Made by a program: the position numbers and the translations under genes
The notes under the pieces: generated by a model
What the model was told of the DNA's origin: nothing
The model's database searches: none
What the model saw: only the letters and a program-made list of their open reading frames with translations
Origin: an uncultured Prevotella sp.
GTDB lineage: Bacteria > Bacteroidota > Bacteroidia > Bacteroidales > Bacteroidaceae
Assembly: GCA_900315955.1 (NCBI GenBank)
Contig: ONBC01000008.1
Location: 1-47,750 of the forward strand
DNA length: 47,750 bases
Direction: 5' to 3'
Part shown: positions 18,143 through 27,400 of the stretch, in pieces
How positions within the stretch are numbered: the first letter of the stretch is position 1
Layout of the letters: each line of letters opens with the position of its first letter

Positions 18143-18481
18143 ATGGCAAGAATCGATATGCAGCAACTGAGGTACGACATTTATAATATTGTCGGACAGA
18201 TACCACGTGGACGTGTGCTCACCTATGGCGACATCGCACGGCTGGCCGGTTGTCCCAATCTATCGCGACAAGTCGGACACCTGCTGTCCACAGTGCCTTC
18301 GTATCTCCACTTACCTTGCCATCGTGTCGTCAATGCCGTAGGGCGTCTCGCACCCCACTGGCCCGAACAACAAAGGTTGTTGGAGGCTGAGGGTGTGACG
18401 GTAGAGACCGGCAAGGACGGTACTCCGAGGATACGTGTGAAGGATTATCGCTGGATGATATCTATCAACAACTTCATGTAA
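18143..18481 (+). CDS. MGMT-family DNA alkyltransferase-like protein
   Basis: This 112-aa protein covers only the C-terminal DNA-binding/active-site domain of O6-methylguanine-DNA methyltransferase. It retains the acceptor cysteine in P-C-H-R-V (Cys59), the start motif PRGRVLTYGDIARLAG and the helix around SRQVGHLL. Alkyltransferase-like proteins, which lack the Cys, are thereby excluded. It should act on alkylated DNA in the cytoplasm, although short single-domain forms are often of unproved activity. The ATG at 18143 would make the mRNA leaderless; the Met at residue 6 (18158) is the alternative start. The TIGR02757 gene follows closely. Confidence 0.85.
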   Translation: MARIDMQQLRYDIYNIVGQIPRGRVLTYGDIARLAGCPNLSRQVGHLLSTVPSYLHLPCHRVVNAVGRLAPHWPEQQRLLEAEGVTVETGKDGTPRIRVKDYRWMISINNFM

Positions 18482-18500
18482 CCCATTGTCACGATTGCTT

Positions 18501-19271
18501 ATGGACGACCGCTTACGACATTTGCTTATCAGTCTTGCCGACCGTTATGAGACGGCAGCTTTCCTTAACCATGATCCTTCGTGGTTCATGCATCAGATGA
18601 CAGACGCGCGCGACCAGGAGACGGCGGCATTCCTCGCCATGTGCCTGAGCTACGGTTCCAGAAGGCAGTTCCTCCCCAAGATAGCACAGCTGTTGAGAAT
18701 GGCCGACGGAAAACCTTACGACTGGATTGCCGGCGGCGGTTATGAGAAAGACATCTGCCCGACACAGCAATGTTTCTACCGCCTTTATTCCTGCGATGAC
18801 ATCTACCGCCTGCTCAACGCGATTCACGAACTCTTCCAACAGTACGGCTCGCTAAGGTCTATGGCCAAGGATGCCGCAACGCACGCCTCCGCCGAATGCA
18901 CTGACGTGGATTCGGTGCTCATAGCCTTTTCAACATTCTTTCGCGAGCGCGGCATCAAAGGGCTAGTGCCGGCACCCTACACTTCGGCGTGTAAGCGGCC
19001 TTGTATGTTCCTACGATGGATGGTGCGCGACGATTCGCCCGTAGACTTAGGCCTATGGAGCTCCTTTATTGACAAAGCACATCTCTATATACCCCTCGAC
19101 ACCCACGTGATGCAGACAGCCGCCAGATTGAAGATTGCTGATCTAAAAACGGCAGGATGGAAAGCCGTTTCCCTACTGACCACACAGATGAGCGACGTTT
19201 TTCCAGGCGACCCCGCTCGCGCGGACTACGCACTTTATGGATATGACGTAGCACAAAAAACTAATCCCTAA
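18501..19271 (+). CDS. TIGR02757 (DUF2400) family protein
   Basis: This 256-aa protein of unknown biochemical role is common in Bacteroidetes. Recognisable segments are the N-terminal helical region ending DQETAAFLAMCLSYGSRRQF, then CKRPCMFLRWMVRDD and IPLDTHVMQTAARL, where the last two resemble the helix-hairpin-helix core of base-excision glycosylases. It lies 19 bp after the alkyltransferase-like gene, which suggests, without proving, a DNA-repair context. A TTG at 18486 would add five residues; ATG 18501 is preferred because it is the first standard start after the upstream stop. Confidence 0.85.
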   Translation: MDDRLRHLLISLADRYETAAFLNHDPSWFMHQMTDARDQETAAFLAMCLSYGSRRQFLPKIAQLLRMADGKPYDWIAGGGYEKDICPTQQCFYRLYSCDDIYRLLNAIHELFQQYGSLRSMAKDAATHASAECTDVDSVLIAFSTFFRERGIKGLVPAPYTSACKRPCMFLRWMVRDDSPVDLGLWSSFIDKAHLYIPLDTHVMQTAARLKIADLKTAGWKAVSLLTTQMSDVFPGDPARADYALYGYDVAQKTNP

Positions 19272-19441
19272 TATAATCACATACAACCTTTAAGACGGAA
19301 ATAGAAGAAATGCTGTATTTTTTCCTTCTTAACAGGAAGGGAAGGTAAGGTAATGCAACGCTATGTTCGAATCAAGAGACAGAATAATGAACAGCTTTTA
19401 CCACAGAATAGCAGCTACAGTTATCAAATAAATTCAACATT

Positions 19442-19778
19442 CTCCCAATCTGTCGCAGATGGAAGGTCTGCGACAAAATAATGAATTTCCCTTTTTGTCG
19501 CACATAATAAATAACTTGTTGAATATAAAAGACATATACGAGACACTTTTTAGTCATATTTTAAGCTCCCAAAAAGCTGCTAAGACAAAAATAATCTTCA
19601 AAACAAGCTATTATGTAATGATAAAATCATAAAAGGCTCAAGAACTTCCCTATATGTCGCCAACTTGTTCCCCATTTGTCGCTGTTAACATTAATTAGTT
19701 CCCTATTTGTCGCAGGAATGTTCCCAATCTGTCGCAAGCAGGTTCCCTATATGTCGCACCACCTTCCCAAAGTGTCGC
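19442..19778 (+). repeat. Iteron array: eight direct 15-bp repeats, TTCCCnAtnTGTCGC
   Basis: Copies begin at 19442, 19487, 19646, 19668, 19699, 19721, 19743 and 19764, each 15 bp, with the invariant core TCCC....TGTCGC except for small changes. The last six are spaced 22, 31, 22, 22 and 21 bp, about whole helical turns apart. That spacing is the hallmark of plasmid-type initiator-binding iterons. One inverted half copy (GCGACAAA) lies at 19470-19477. No initiator gene is adjacent. Confidence 0.85.
19451..19475. promoter_or_regulatory. Palindrome formed by an iteron half and its inverse
   Basis: TGTCGCAGA (19451-19459) and TCTGCGACA (19467-19475) form a perfect 9-bp inverted repeat around 7 bases. 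In iteron plasmids, such inverted iteron halves are the operators of the rep gene. Confidence 0.7.
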
Positions 19779-20798
19779 CGAACAGGCATTGGCAAAATTG
19801 GTAATCAGTAAGTTACGGCTCTCTACTAATCAAAGATACTATTGATATGCATATAAAGATAACTATCTTCGGATAAGTTTTATCTAATAATATATTGTTT
19901 TTTTGATTTTCCGTTGCTCGTTTCCAGTCCTTTTTCTTTTCTCCTTTCAGTTATTTTTTTGCTCGTTGAAGTTTTCTGTCTCTTTCTTTCTTTTTCAATT
20001 TCTCTTGCTGTTTTATCTTAACGTTATATATATATATATGTATACAATAAAATAAACCAATATATGCACATATATATTTCTTTCTCTTAGTTACATATAT
20101 CCATGCACTCATATATCCATATATCCATACATCCATATACACATATACACATATATATGTCTATATTAATCGTATATAAGCTGTATATAAACAAATACAC
20201 ATCCATTTATATATTCAATTATTGTTTTGGCATTACTATTTATACATATATACACACATAGACACATATATACATATACATAAACAGATGTATATAAACA
20301 TACATATACTATAACTCCTTTTATTCTTTTGCTTTTTTATTATCCCTCATTCTACCCCATTTTATCGTATTTGTTATTGCGCTGTGTATCAGGCGATTTG
20401 TTTGATTTCTTGGTTTTATATACATATGTATGTATTTGTATAAATATATGTTTATCCTTCTCTTTTGCCCATTTCATCGTATTTTTTTTGATTATCTATT
20501 TTAATGATATATATACATGTACATAAACAAATACATGTATATACACTACGTGACGTAAGTATATATATAACCGTTTATACAAACAAATATATATTTCATT
20601 GTTCTTTTATTTTTATCAATAAAAAGTTGTCTATTTATTTGTTCATCTAAATATTTATGCCTAAATTTGCACATGTAATCATTTACAGTAATGTTTGTGC
20701 CTATATATAATTATGTATATGTACGCATGAATATTTCTTTATATGATTATATATGTATTTACCTACATATTTGATAATGTATATAATGTTTCTCGATT
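19779..20798. other. About 1 kb of extremely AT-rich non-coding DNA
   Basis: This stretch is dominated by short tata/catata/acatatat runs and T-rich tracts, far from the composition of its neighbours. Short frames within it have low-complexity products and no start signals, so I call no gene. It lies between the iterons and parA and could be the unwinding region of an origin. Confidence 0.7.
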
Positions 20799-21464
20799 AT
20801 GAAGAATAGAAAAATCGTTTTCGCAAATCAAAAAGGCGGTGTGGGTAAATCTACACTCTGTATTCTCTTCGCCAACTATCTCGCTTGGAAGAAGCAACAG
20901 GTATGCGTTATTGATACCGACTTGCAGAAGACTATCAAGATGCAGCGAAAGAAAGATATTGAGCTCTACCCTACCCTTGAGCCTCCTTATGAAGTCCAAG
21001 ACTTTGATGTGCAAGCTCCGGAGATCATGCAGCAGCTCATGGATTCGGCTTCAGAGACCGACGGGTTTGTGCTTTTCGATTCTCCGGGTAATGTATCGGA
21101 AGATGGTTTGGTACCTTTATTCACCAATGCGGATTTCATAGTCTGCCCTTATGAATATGAGGAAAAGACGCTCGACTCCACCGGCACATTCGTTCAGGTG
21201 ATCAATGCGCTTCGGGCCGCTACTCCTCAAATGTCTGCCAAGCTCTTCTTTGTGCCTAACCGTATTGATGTGCGTATCGGTACTGCTGATGAGCTTCGGA
21301 TGTGGAAACAGACTGACGCTATTTTCAAGCAGTTGGGCGCAGTTACTCCGAGAATCACTGCCCGTGCCTCTTTGAAGCGTATCAATACTTTGGAGATCAC
21401 GCCTTCCCAGCGTGATGCGGTGAAACTCGCTTTCGACTTCATGATCCGAAGGATGAAAGAATAA
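20799..21464 (+). CDS. ParA-family partition ATPase
   Basis: This 221-aa P-loop ATPase of the ParA/Soj/MinD group has the deviant Walker A motif KGGVGKST at residues 12-19, the A' motif DTDLQKT and a Walker B-like stretch FVLFDSPGN. ParA proteins bind DNA non-specifically with ATP and move a partner-centromere complex, segregating plasmids or chromosomes. The gene lies just past the AT-rich region and is followed 79 bp later by a putative DNA-binding partner. There are no conjugation genes nearby, which argues against it being a conjugative-transposon ParA. The N-terminus lacks the HTH of long plasmid ParAs, so it is a short, type Ib-like form. Confidence 0.88.
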   Translation: MKNRKIVFANQKGGVGKSTLCILFANYLAWKKQQVCVIDTDLQKTIKMQRKKDIELYPTLEPPYEVQDFDVQAPEIMQQLMDSASETDGFVLFDSPGNVSEDGLVPLFTNADFIVCPYEYEEKTLDSTGTFVQVINALRAATPQMSAKLFFVPNRIDVRIGTADELRMWKQTDAIFKQLGAVTPRITARASLKRINTLEITPSQRDAVKLAFDFMIRRMKE

Positions 21465-21543
21465 ATAAATGTATATACAAATATATAATTATACATTTCT
21501 AATTTTATTGATATAAATACCTATACGTATAAATATATATATT

Positions 21544-22170
21544 ATGGCTGATAGAACGAAGAAAACAAAAGTGACGTTACCAGGGAGTTTGGCTGATCTT
21601 GTGAGAGATCTTCAAGATGGCGGTAATGTCAACGGAAAATCAAATCAGGAACAAACTCCTGTTGAGCCTTCTGATAAGGCTGAATCTACTCCAACCCCCT
21701 CGGCTCCTGTACAGGCTACGCCCGCTCAGAGCGACAAGATGAGCCCTGACGTGGAAAGGGCTGGCTATCAGGCTGAAACAACATTAGACACCGATAATGT
21801 TTCGGAAGCGGGGAGCAGTGAGCGTGTCAATCGTCCGATAGGCGCTGATCGTCAACAATCCAACAGTTCTGACGACCGTATCCAGCGTGGACGGCCGCAA
21901 AAGGAGAACACGATGAAAGAATATCATGTTCAGAAAGATGACTCTGCTGATTCCTGGGACCTCTTCCTCGACCTGGCCAAACAGTACAAGACCGGCGGCG
22001 GCCGTCCCGCGACTATTTATATTGATCCTGCGTTGAAGAACATCCTTGACCGCTTGAAGTATCCTTTGTCGCTTACCACGTCAGCCATGCTCTCCAGCAT
22101 CGTTGCCCGTTTCATCTACGATCATGAGGACGATGTCCGTAAGGCCATCTTCTCGCAGAACATTTTTTAG
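21544..22170 (+). CDS. Putative ParB-like/DUF3408-type DNA-binding partner of ParA
   Basis: This 208-aa protein has a polar, low-complexity N-terminal two thirds. The compact C-terminal region (about residues 150-205) begins RPATIYIDPALKNILDRLKY, continues LTTSAMLSSIVARFI and resembles ribbon-helix-helix or DUF3408-type domains. The beta strand plus two helices would fit a small centromere-binding protein. The position directly after parA fits a type Ib partition pair (short ParA with an RHH partner). No enzymatic motif is visible. I am fairly sure it is a real gene and less sure of its role. Confidence 0.7.
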   Translation: MADRTKKTKVTLPGSLADLVRDLQDGGNVNGKSNQEQTPVEPSDKAESTPTPSAPVQATPAQSDKMSPDVERAGYQAETTLDTDNVSEAGSSERVNRPIGADRQQSNSSDDRIQRGRPQKENTMKEYHVQKDDSADSWDLFLDLAKQYKTGGGRPATIYIDPALKNILDRLKYPLSLTTSAMLSSIVARFIYDHEDDVRKAIFSQNIF

Positions 22171-22720
22171 TAAAGCATTCAACAACGTTAGGTTCCCCTC
22201 TCCCCTACCCTCTTTCCGCCGTTGTCCGTGCTCATGGATGTTAATCAACTGTCATCGTACAGAGTTGTGTAGACGTAACTGTGTGTGTTGTCGTTTTCCA
22301 TCCACGGAGCGGCAGATAATTACCCAAGCCCCAGTCTGCCTGAGCAAACCTCATGCAGACTGGGGTTAACGTATCGGCTTTCCACGACATGTGGTTGTAA
22401 AATTACGCATCGGTTTTCCACGGCTTTCGCTCGCTTAGCGCGATGTTCTTCGTGTACATTCCGATCCTCTTGCGGGGTGCGGACAGGTAGGGTTAGAGGC
22501 TCGAAAAGAATCAATTCTCAGAGAGGGTTCCTGAATAAATATCGTTACATTTTTCCTGTATATAGTAGGGCGGCGCACGGCCCTCATCTGAGGACTAATG
22601 CTTAATAAAGATAAAATCATTATTTAGAATACACCTTTTTCCTTCAATTAACCGGCTGTTTGAATAAATTTTCGTAAGTTTGCAAAAGAGTTAATTAAAC
22701 CTCAAAAGCGAAATAATTCT
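22171..22720. other. Intergenic region with hairpin and dispersed repeats
   Basis: No gene is visible. CCCCAGTCTGC (22329-22339) and GCAGACTGGGG (22355-22365) form a perfect 11-bp stem that may terminate the parA transcript. Bases 22376-22473 belong to the 'ttttccacg...gctcgctta' and 'cttcgtgtacattccg' repeats shared with 28396-28525. Bases 22503-22521 repeat 17886-17904. TAAGTTTG at 22675-22682 is a likely -7 box for the next gene. Confidence 0.6.
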
Positions 22721-24214
22721 ATGAGAAATTTGTTGCTGGCGGTGTTGTGTGCCGCCTCCTTGTCTGCCGGTGCCCAGACCAAAGCCAGTCAGCCGGTCGA
22801 GATAGAGCAGAAGACCTTTGGTAAGGAGTATATAAAGGCGTGTGCCGACAATACCCATGTGTTGGTCTCCAAACGTCCGGATGTCAAGGACCGTCTGTTC
22901 GTCTCCGATGCAGTGGAGAAGAAGATAAAGGAAGTGAAGAAGCTCCTCAGGGACAATCCTAAACTGTGCTGGATGTTTGAGAATTGTTTTCCCAACACGC
23001 TCGAGACGACGGCCCATTACAGCAAGGTCGACGGCGACGACGACACCTTCGTCTATACCGGTGATATCCCGGCCATGTGGCTTCGCGACAGTGGTGCGCA
23101 GGTGTGGCCTTATGTGCATTTGGCCAACAAAGACAAGAAGCTGCAGCACCTTGTCCGCGGCACCATCTTGCGGCAGTTTCGTTGTATCTGCATCGATCCT
23201 TATGCCAACGCGTTCAACGATGGACCTACAGGTGCAGGCTGGCAGACCGATAATACATCGATGAACCCCAATGTCTTTGAGCGCAAGTATGAGATCGACA
23301 GTCTGTGTTATCCTATCCGTCTGGCTTACGAATATTGGAAGGAGACGGGCGACGCTTCCATCTTCGGTGCCCGCTGGTTGCAGGCCGTCAATAACATTCT
23401 TACGACGTTCCTTCAGCAACAGCGCAGGGAGGGGGCAGGACCTTACCAGTTTCTTCGTGTCACCGACCGTGCCTACGACACGGTAGGGTGGGGCGGTTAT
23501 GGCGCGCCTACAAAGCCGGTGGGCCTCATAGCTTCCGTCTTTCGTCCCTCCGACGATGCCACGACGCTGCCCTTCCTCGTCCCGTCCAATTTCATGGCCG
23601 TGAGCAGTCTGCGCAAGGCGGCTGAGATCCTTCGCTCCGTCAATCAGGACACTGCCTTGGCCGACCGTTGTGAACGTCTGAGCCGGGAGGTTCATGAGGC
23701 GTTGATGAAATATGCCGTTGTGGACCATCCTAAATACGGTAAGATCTATGCTTTTGAAGTCGACGGCTTCGGCAACCACCTGCTCATGGACGATGCCAAT
23801 GTGCCGAGTCTCTTGGCGATGGGCTATCTTGGCGATGTCCCTCTCGACGATCCCATCTATCAGAACACGCGCCGCTTCGTCTGGAGCCACGACAATCCCT
23901 GGTTCTTCTCGGGCAAGGCCGGAGAGGGTATCGGCGGTCCGCATATCGGCCGCGACATGGCCTGGCCGATGAGTGTCATGATGCGCGCCTTCACGTCGAC
24001 CGACGACAAGGAGATCAGCGCCTGCATGCGCGAGCTGCTCACCACCGATGCCAACACAGGCATGATACACGAGAGTTTCGATGTCAACGATGCCAATCAC
24101 TACACCCGTCCCTGGTTTGCTTGGCAGAACACGCTCTTTGGCGAACTGGTGCTCCATCTCATCGATAACGGTAAGACCAATCTGCTCATTCATTGCATGG
24201 ATGACATGAAGTAG
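22721..24214 (+). CDS. GH125 exo-alpha-1,6-mannosidase, secreted
   Basis: This 497-aa protein with a signal peptide (cleavage likely after SAGAQ) matches glycoside hydrolase family 125. GH125 enzymes remove alpha-1,6-linked mannose from the ends of N-glycans and yeast mannan. Family features include [54 protein letters not shown] and the C-terminal [27 protein letters not shown]. The length is complete. It acts in the periplasm or at the surface. The following GH2-like gene and the GH29/GH92 genes beyond the mobile element suggest one host-glycan-degrading set. Confidence 0.93.
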   Translation: MRNLLLAVLCAASLSAGAQTKASQPVEIEQKTFGKEYIKACADNTHVLVSKRPDVKDRLFVSDAVEKKIKEVKKLLRDNPKLCWMFENCFPNTLETTAHYSKVDGDDDTFVYTGDIPAMWLRDSGAQVWPYVHLANKDKKLQHLVRGTILRQFRCICIDPYANAFNDGPTGAGWQTDNTSMNPNVFERKYEIDSLCYPIRLAYEYWKETGDASIFGARWLQAVNNILTTFLQQQRREGAGPYQFLRVTDRAYDTVGWGGYGAPTKPVGLIASVFRPSDDATTLPFLVPSNFMAVSSLRKAAEILRSVNQDTALADRCERLSREVHEALMKYAVVDHPKYGKIYAFEVDGFGNHLLMDDANVPSLLAMGYLGDVPLDDPIYQNTRRFVWSHDNPWFFSGKAGEGIGGPHIGRDMAWPMSVMMRAFTSTDDKEISACMRELLTTDANTGMIHESFDVNDANHYTRPWFAWQNTLFGELVLHLIDNGKTNLLIHCMDDMK

Positions 24215-24247
24215 GCTCGGCCCTGAGCATCGACGTGAACGTCCCAT

Positions 24248-24306
24248 TGCAGGGCGCGGCCCTTGTGGAGGCTGCTGCCCCTAACCCTACCTAACCGCGC
24301 CCTGCA
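24248..24306. repeat. REP-like inverted repeat after the GH125 gene
   Basis: TGCAGGGCGCGG (24248-24259) pairs with CCGCGCCCTGCA (24295-24306). The left arm and its extension, through cccttgtgg, recur at 28525-28544 and inverted at 28593-28612. It may also terminate the GH125 transcript. Confidence 0.8.
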
Positions 24307-24359
24307 TTAATGAGATGGATTAGTCATAAATAATGTAGGTTAAAATATTGGTGGGTTCG

Positions 24360-24390
24360 TTTCACAGATACCATATATTTAGTAAATTTG
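24360..24390 (+). promoter_or_regulatory. Promoter of the GH2-like gene
   Basis: TTTC at 24360-24363 and TAAATTTG at 24383-24390 are 19 bases apart, one mismatch from consensus. This rules out the upstream TTG/GTG codons at 24348-24351 as starts. Confidence 0.6.
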
Positions 24391-24419
24391 CCTTCCAAAC
24401 AATTAGATCTGCAACAACT

Positions 24420-27400
24420 TTGAAATCACTTCTTCTTATGGCGGCCTTAGGTTTGTTTATGGCTGCCGATGCGCAGGAATCAACAAACGGAAATCGGGGG
24501 ATCGGTCTTTACCCGGGCAGCCGGTCAGCGTACACCGCGCCGCGTCTTGTGACCAGTGACGTGTATCGCGACTTAGCCCTTCACCGCCTGGCCACCGCCT
24601 CGTCGAGTCTCGACTATAACCTCACGGCACAGCTCGCTACCGACGGTCTGCTGACCCAAGGCACGCCCGTGTCGCTCACGGTGACGAACAATGGCGTAGT
24701 GGATGTCTCGCGCGACCGGCTCAAAGCTTTTGACGGCAACTGTGTTACACCTTATTATATCTACCATGGACAGGATGCCACGCTGCAGTTTCTGTGGACG
24801 GGTATGACGATCCATGCCGACACGCTCCGCCTGTGTTTCGAGATGGCTTACGACGCGTCGAAAGTCGGTGGGTGGCGCATCGATGTTGAAGGATCGACCG
24901 ACGGCATCCGGTGGAGTAGGGTAGGGACGACATCGGGCGACGGCCTGCCCGGTTATAAGACGCATGAGACCGTCTCTACCGACCCGAATAAACAGACGGG
25001 AGCGACCAATCTGCCTTTGTGCCGCGGCCTCGTCGCTATCCCACTCAGCTATAAGAATGCAGCATGGAAGGGCCTGCGGCTCCATTTCACGATGCCTTCT
25101 GCGGTTTGGTGGCGCATTCTGGAACTTGATCAGGGGCCGGCAGAGGGCCTTCCCGCAACGTTCCAACTCCCAGATAAAACGCCTTGGAAGGCAAGCAACA
25201 TGAGCTGGTTGCCGTCAGAGCATTTCTACAGTGCCTGGATTTCGGCAGCCGTTAAGAACCGTGAACCTCAATGGCTCCAGGTCGATCTCGGAGCCCAGGC
25301 CTCGATCGACCGCCTGCGCATCCACTGGCTCTATGCGCCCAAGAGCGGAGCGGTGCAAGTGTCAAACGACGGCAGCCATTGGACGGCGGTTGCCAAGCTC
25401 TCCCTGGCCAGGAACAATACGGTTCAGGATCTTCCTTGCAAGGCTGAGGGCCGTTATGTGCGGCTCTGGCTTACGCAGCCACAGGGACAGACCTATGGCG
25501 TGGCAGAGATAGAGGTGCTGGGCCGCGGCGGTCTTACGGCCACGGGAGCCAACACGCTCGACTTAGGTCCCGGCAAACTCTCGCTGAACCGCTGGCTCAT
25601 TCGTCGTGACCTCCCTTTGGGGACGGAACCGCTCAAGGGCTCCTCTCCTTGGATTGAGGCGACGGTGCCCGGGACAGCGCTGACAAGCTATATCAATGTC
25701 GGTGCGGTACCCGAGACGACCATTGGCAACAACATGCGACAAGTGTCTGAGTCGTTCTTCAATTCCGACTTTACGTACAAGACTTGTCTCATTGTGCGCA
25801 ATGGAACAATCAGCAATGAAACTGTCAGCAATGGGACAATCAGCAATAGAACTGTCACCAATGGAACAATCTTTAACGAAGCAACCGGCAGTGAGCCCGG
25901 CAGCCAGGTTGGAGCGGCATTTTCGATCGACCGTTCGCATCAGTACTTATGCTTTGACGGCATCGACTGGCGCGCAGTCGTGGAGCTTAACGGCCATCGG
26001 CTGGGGCGTATCGACGGCGCTTTCACGCGGGCACGGTTCGACATCTCCAATCTGCTGAAAGAGGGCGACAACGAACTTGTGGTACACGTCCGGAAGAACG
26101 CGCATCCCGGACCCGTGAAGATCAAGAACGCACAGTCGACAGATCTCAATGGCGGCGTGCTTGGGGCAGACAATCCCACGTTCCATCCTACGATAGGCTG
26201 GGACTGGATAACATCCACTCCGGGACGGTGCATGGGCATCTGGAATGATGTCTATCTGACGCAGGACAACGGGTTGAGCCTCGAAGACCCAGTGGTGACG
26301 ACAGAGCTCAATCTCCCCGACACCCTTGCCACGCTGACACCGGCGGTGAAGGTCGTCTCTACCCGCCAGGAACCGGCCACGGTCGTGCTCAACGGATGGA
26401 TCGGCCCCGTGCGGTTCTCGAAGACAATCACCGTGGAGGCCGGGAAATGTCGCGAGGTGAGCTTCTCGCCGGCTGAGTTCAGGCAGCTTTCCCGTCAGCG
26501 CATGCGGCTGTGGTGGCCCAACGGCTATGGAGAGCCTTACCGCTACGAGGCCGGCTTCTCGCTGACGAGCGGCTCGGATACCTTATATACAATCCGTTAC
26601 CAAGCCGGACTGCGGCAGATGGGCTCCGCCCTCGTGCCTGCGCCCGATGGCGACGGCAAGCGCCTGCATCTCTTCGTCAATGGAGTCAGGGTCGATCCGT
26701 TGGGCGGCAACTGGGGTTTCTCTGAAACGAACTTGCGGTACCGCCGCCGCGAATATGATGCCACGGTGCGCTACCACCGCGACATGAACATGAACATGAT
26801 CCGCAACTGGGTAGGACAGACCGGCGACGATGAGTTCTACGACGCCTGCGACAAGTATGGCATCATGGTGTGGCAGGATTTCTGGCTTGCCAACCCGTGG
26901 GACGGACCTGATCCCGACGACGAGCAGATGTTTATGCAGAATGCCCGTGACCTTATCAGTCGCATCCGCCGTCATCCTTCCATCGCGCTTTATTGTGGCC
27001 GCAACGAAGGCTATCCTCCCGAGTCGCTGCAGAAGGCGCTGATCAGCGCCGTGGCTTCACTCCATCCACAGCTGCCTTACATCGGTTCGTCGGCCGACGA
27101 TGTGGTCAGTGGCCACGGGCCTTACGGCTTGAAACCAACAGCCTGGTATTTCTCTCATCTCTCTACGAAGTTGCATTCGGAAGAGGGTATGCAGAATGTG
27201 CCGACGTGGGAGAGCGTGCGGCGCTTCTTAGGCTCCGACATCCAATTGTCGGACGGTGATGCCTGGGGGCAGCACGATTTCTGTTTGGAGGGTGCGCCGC
27301 AGGGTAAGGTCTTCAATGACATCATGGAGCGTCATTTCGGGAAGGCTTTGTCGGTGAAGCAGTATACCGAATGGGCACAATGGCTCAACTATGACGGCCA

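Noticed and set aside
19442-19778. CRISPR array
   Set aside because: Units are only 15 bp with short 6-16 bp gaps in the main cluster, no spacer-like unique 30-mers and no cas genes; iterons fit better.
19951-20526. Two short frames in the AT-rich tract
   Set aside because: Low-complexity Tyr/Ile/Lys products from tata repeats; composition rather than coding.
20799-22170. ParA and partner as part of a conjugative transposon
   Set aside because: No transfer genes lie within reach and the iteron array sits directly upstream; a replication/partition role is the simpler reading.
22691-24247. 518-codon minus-strand frame
   Set aside because: It is the antisense of the GH125 gene; high GC at third positions creates long false frames.
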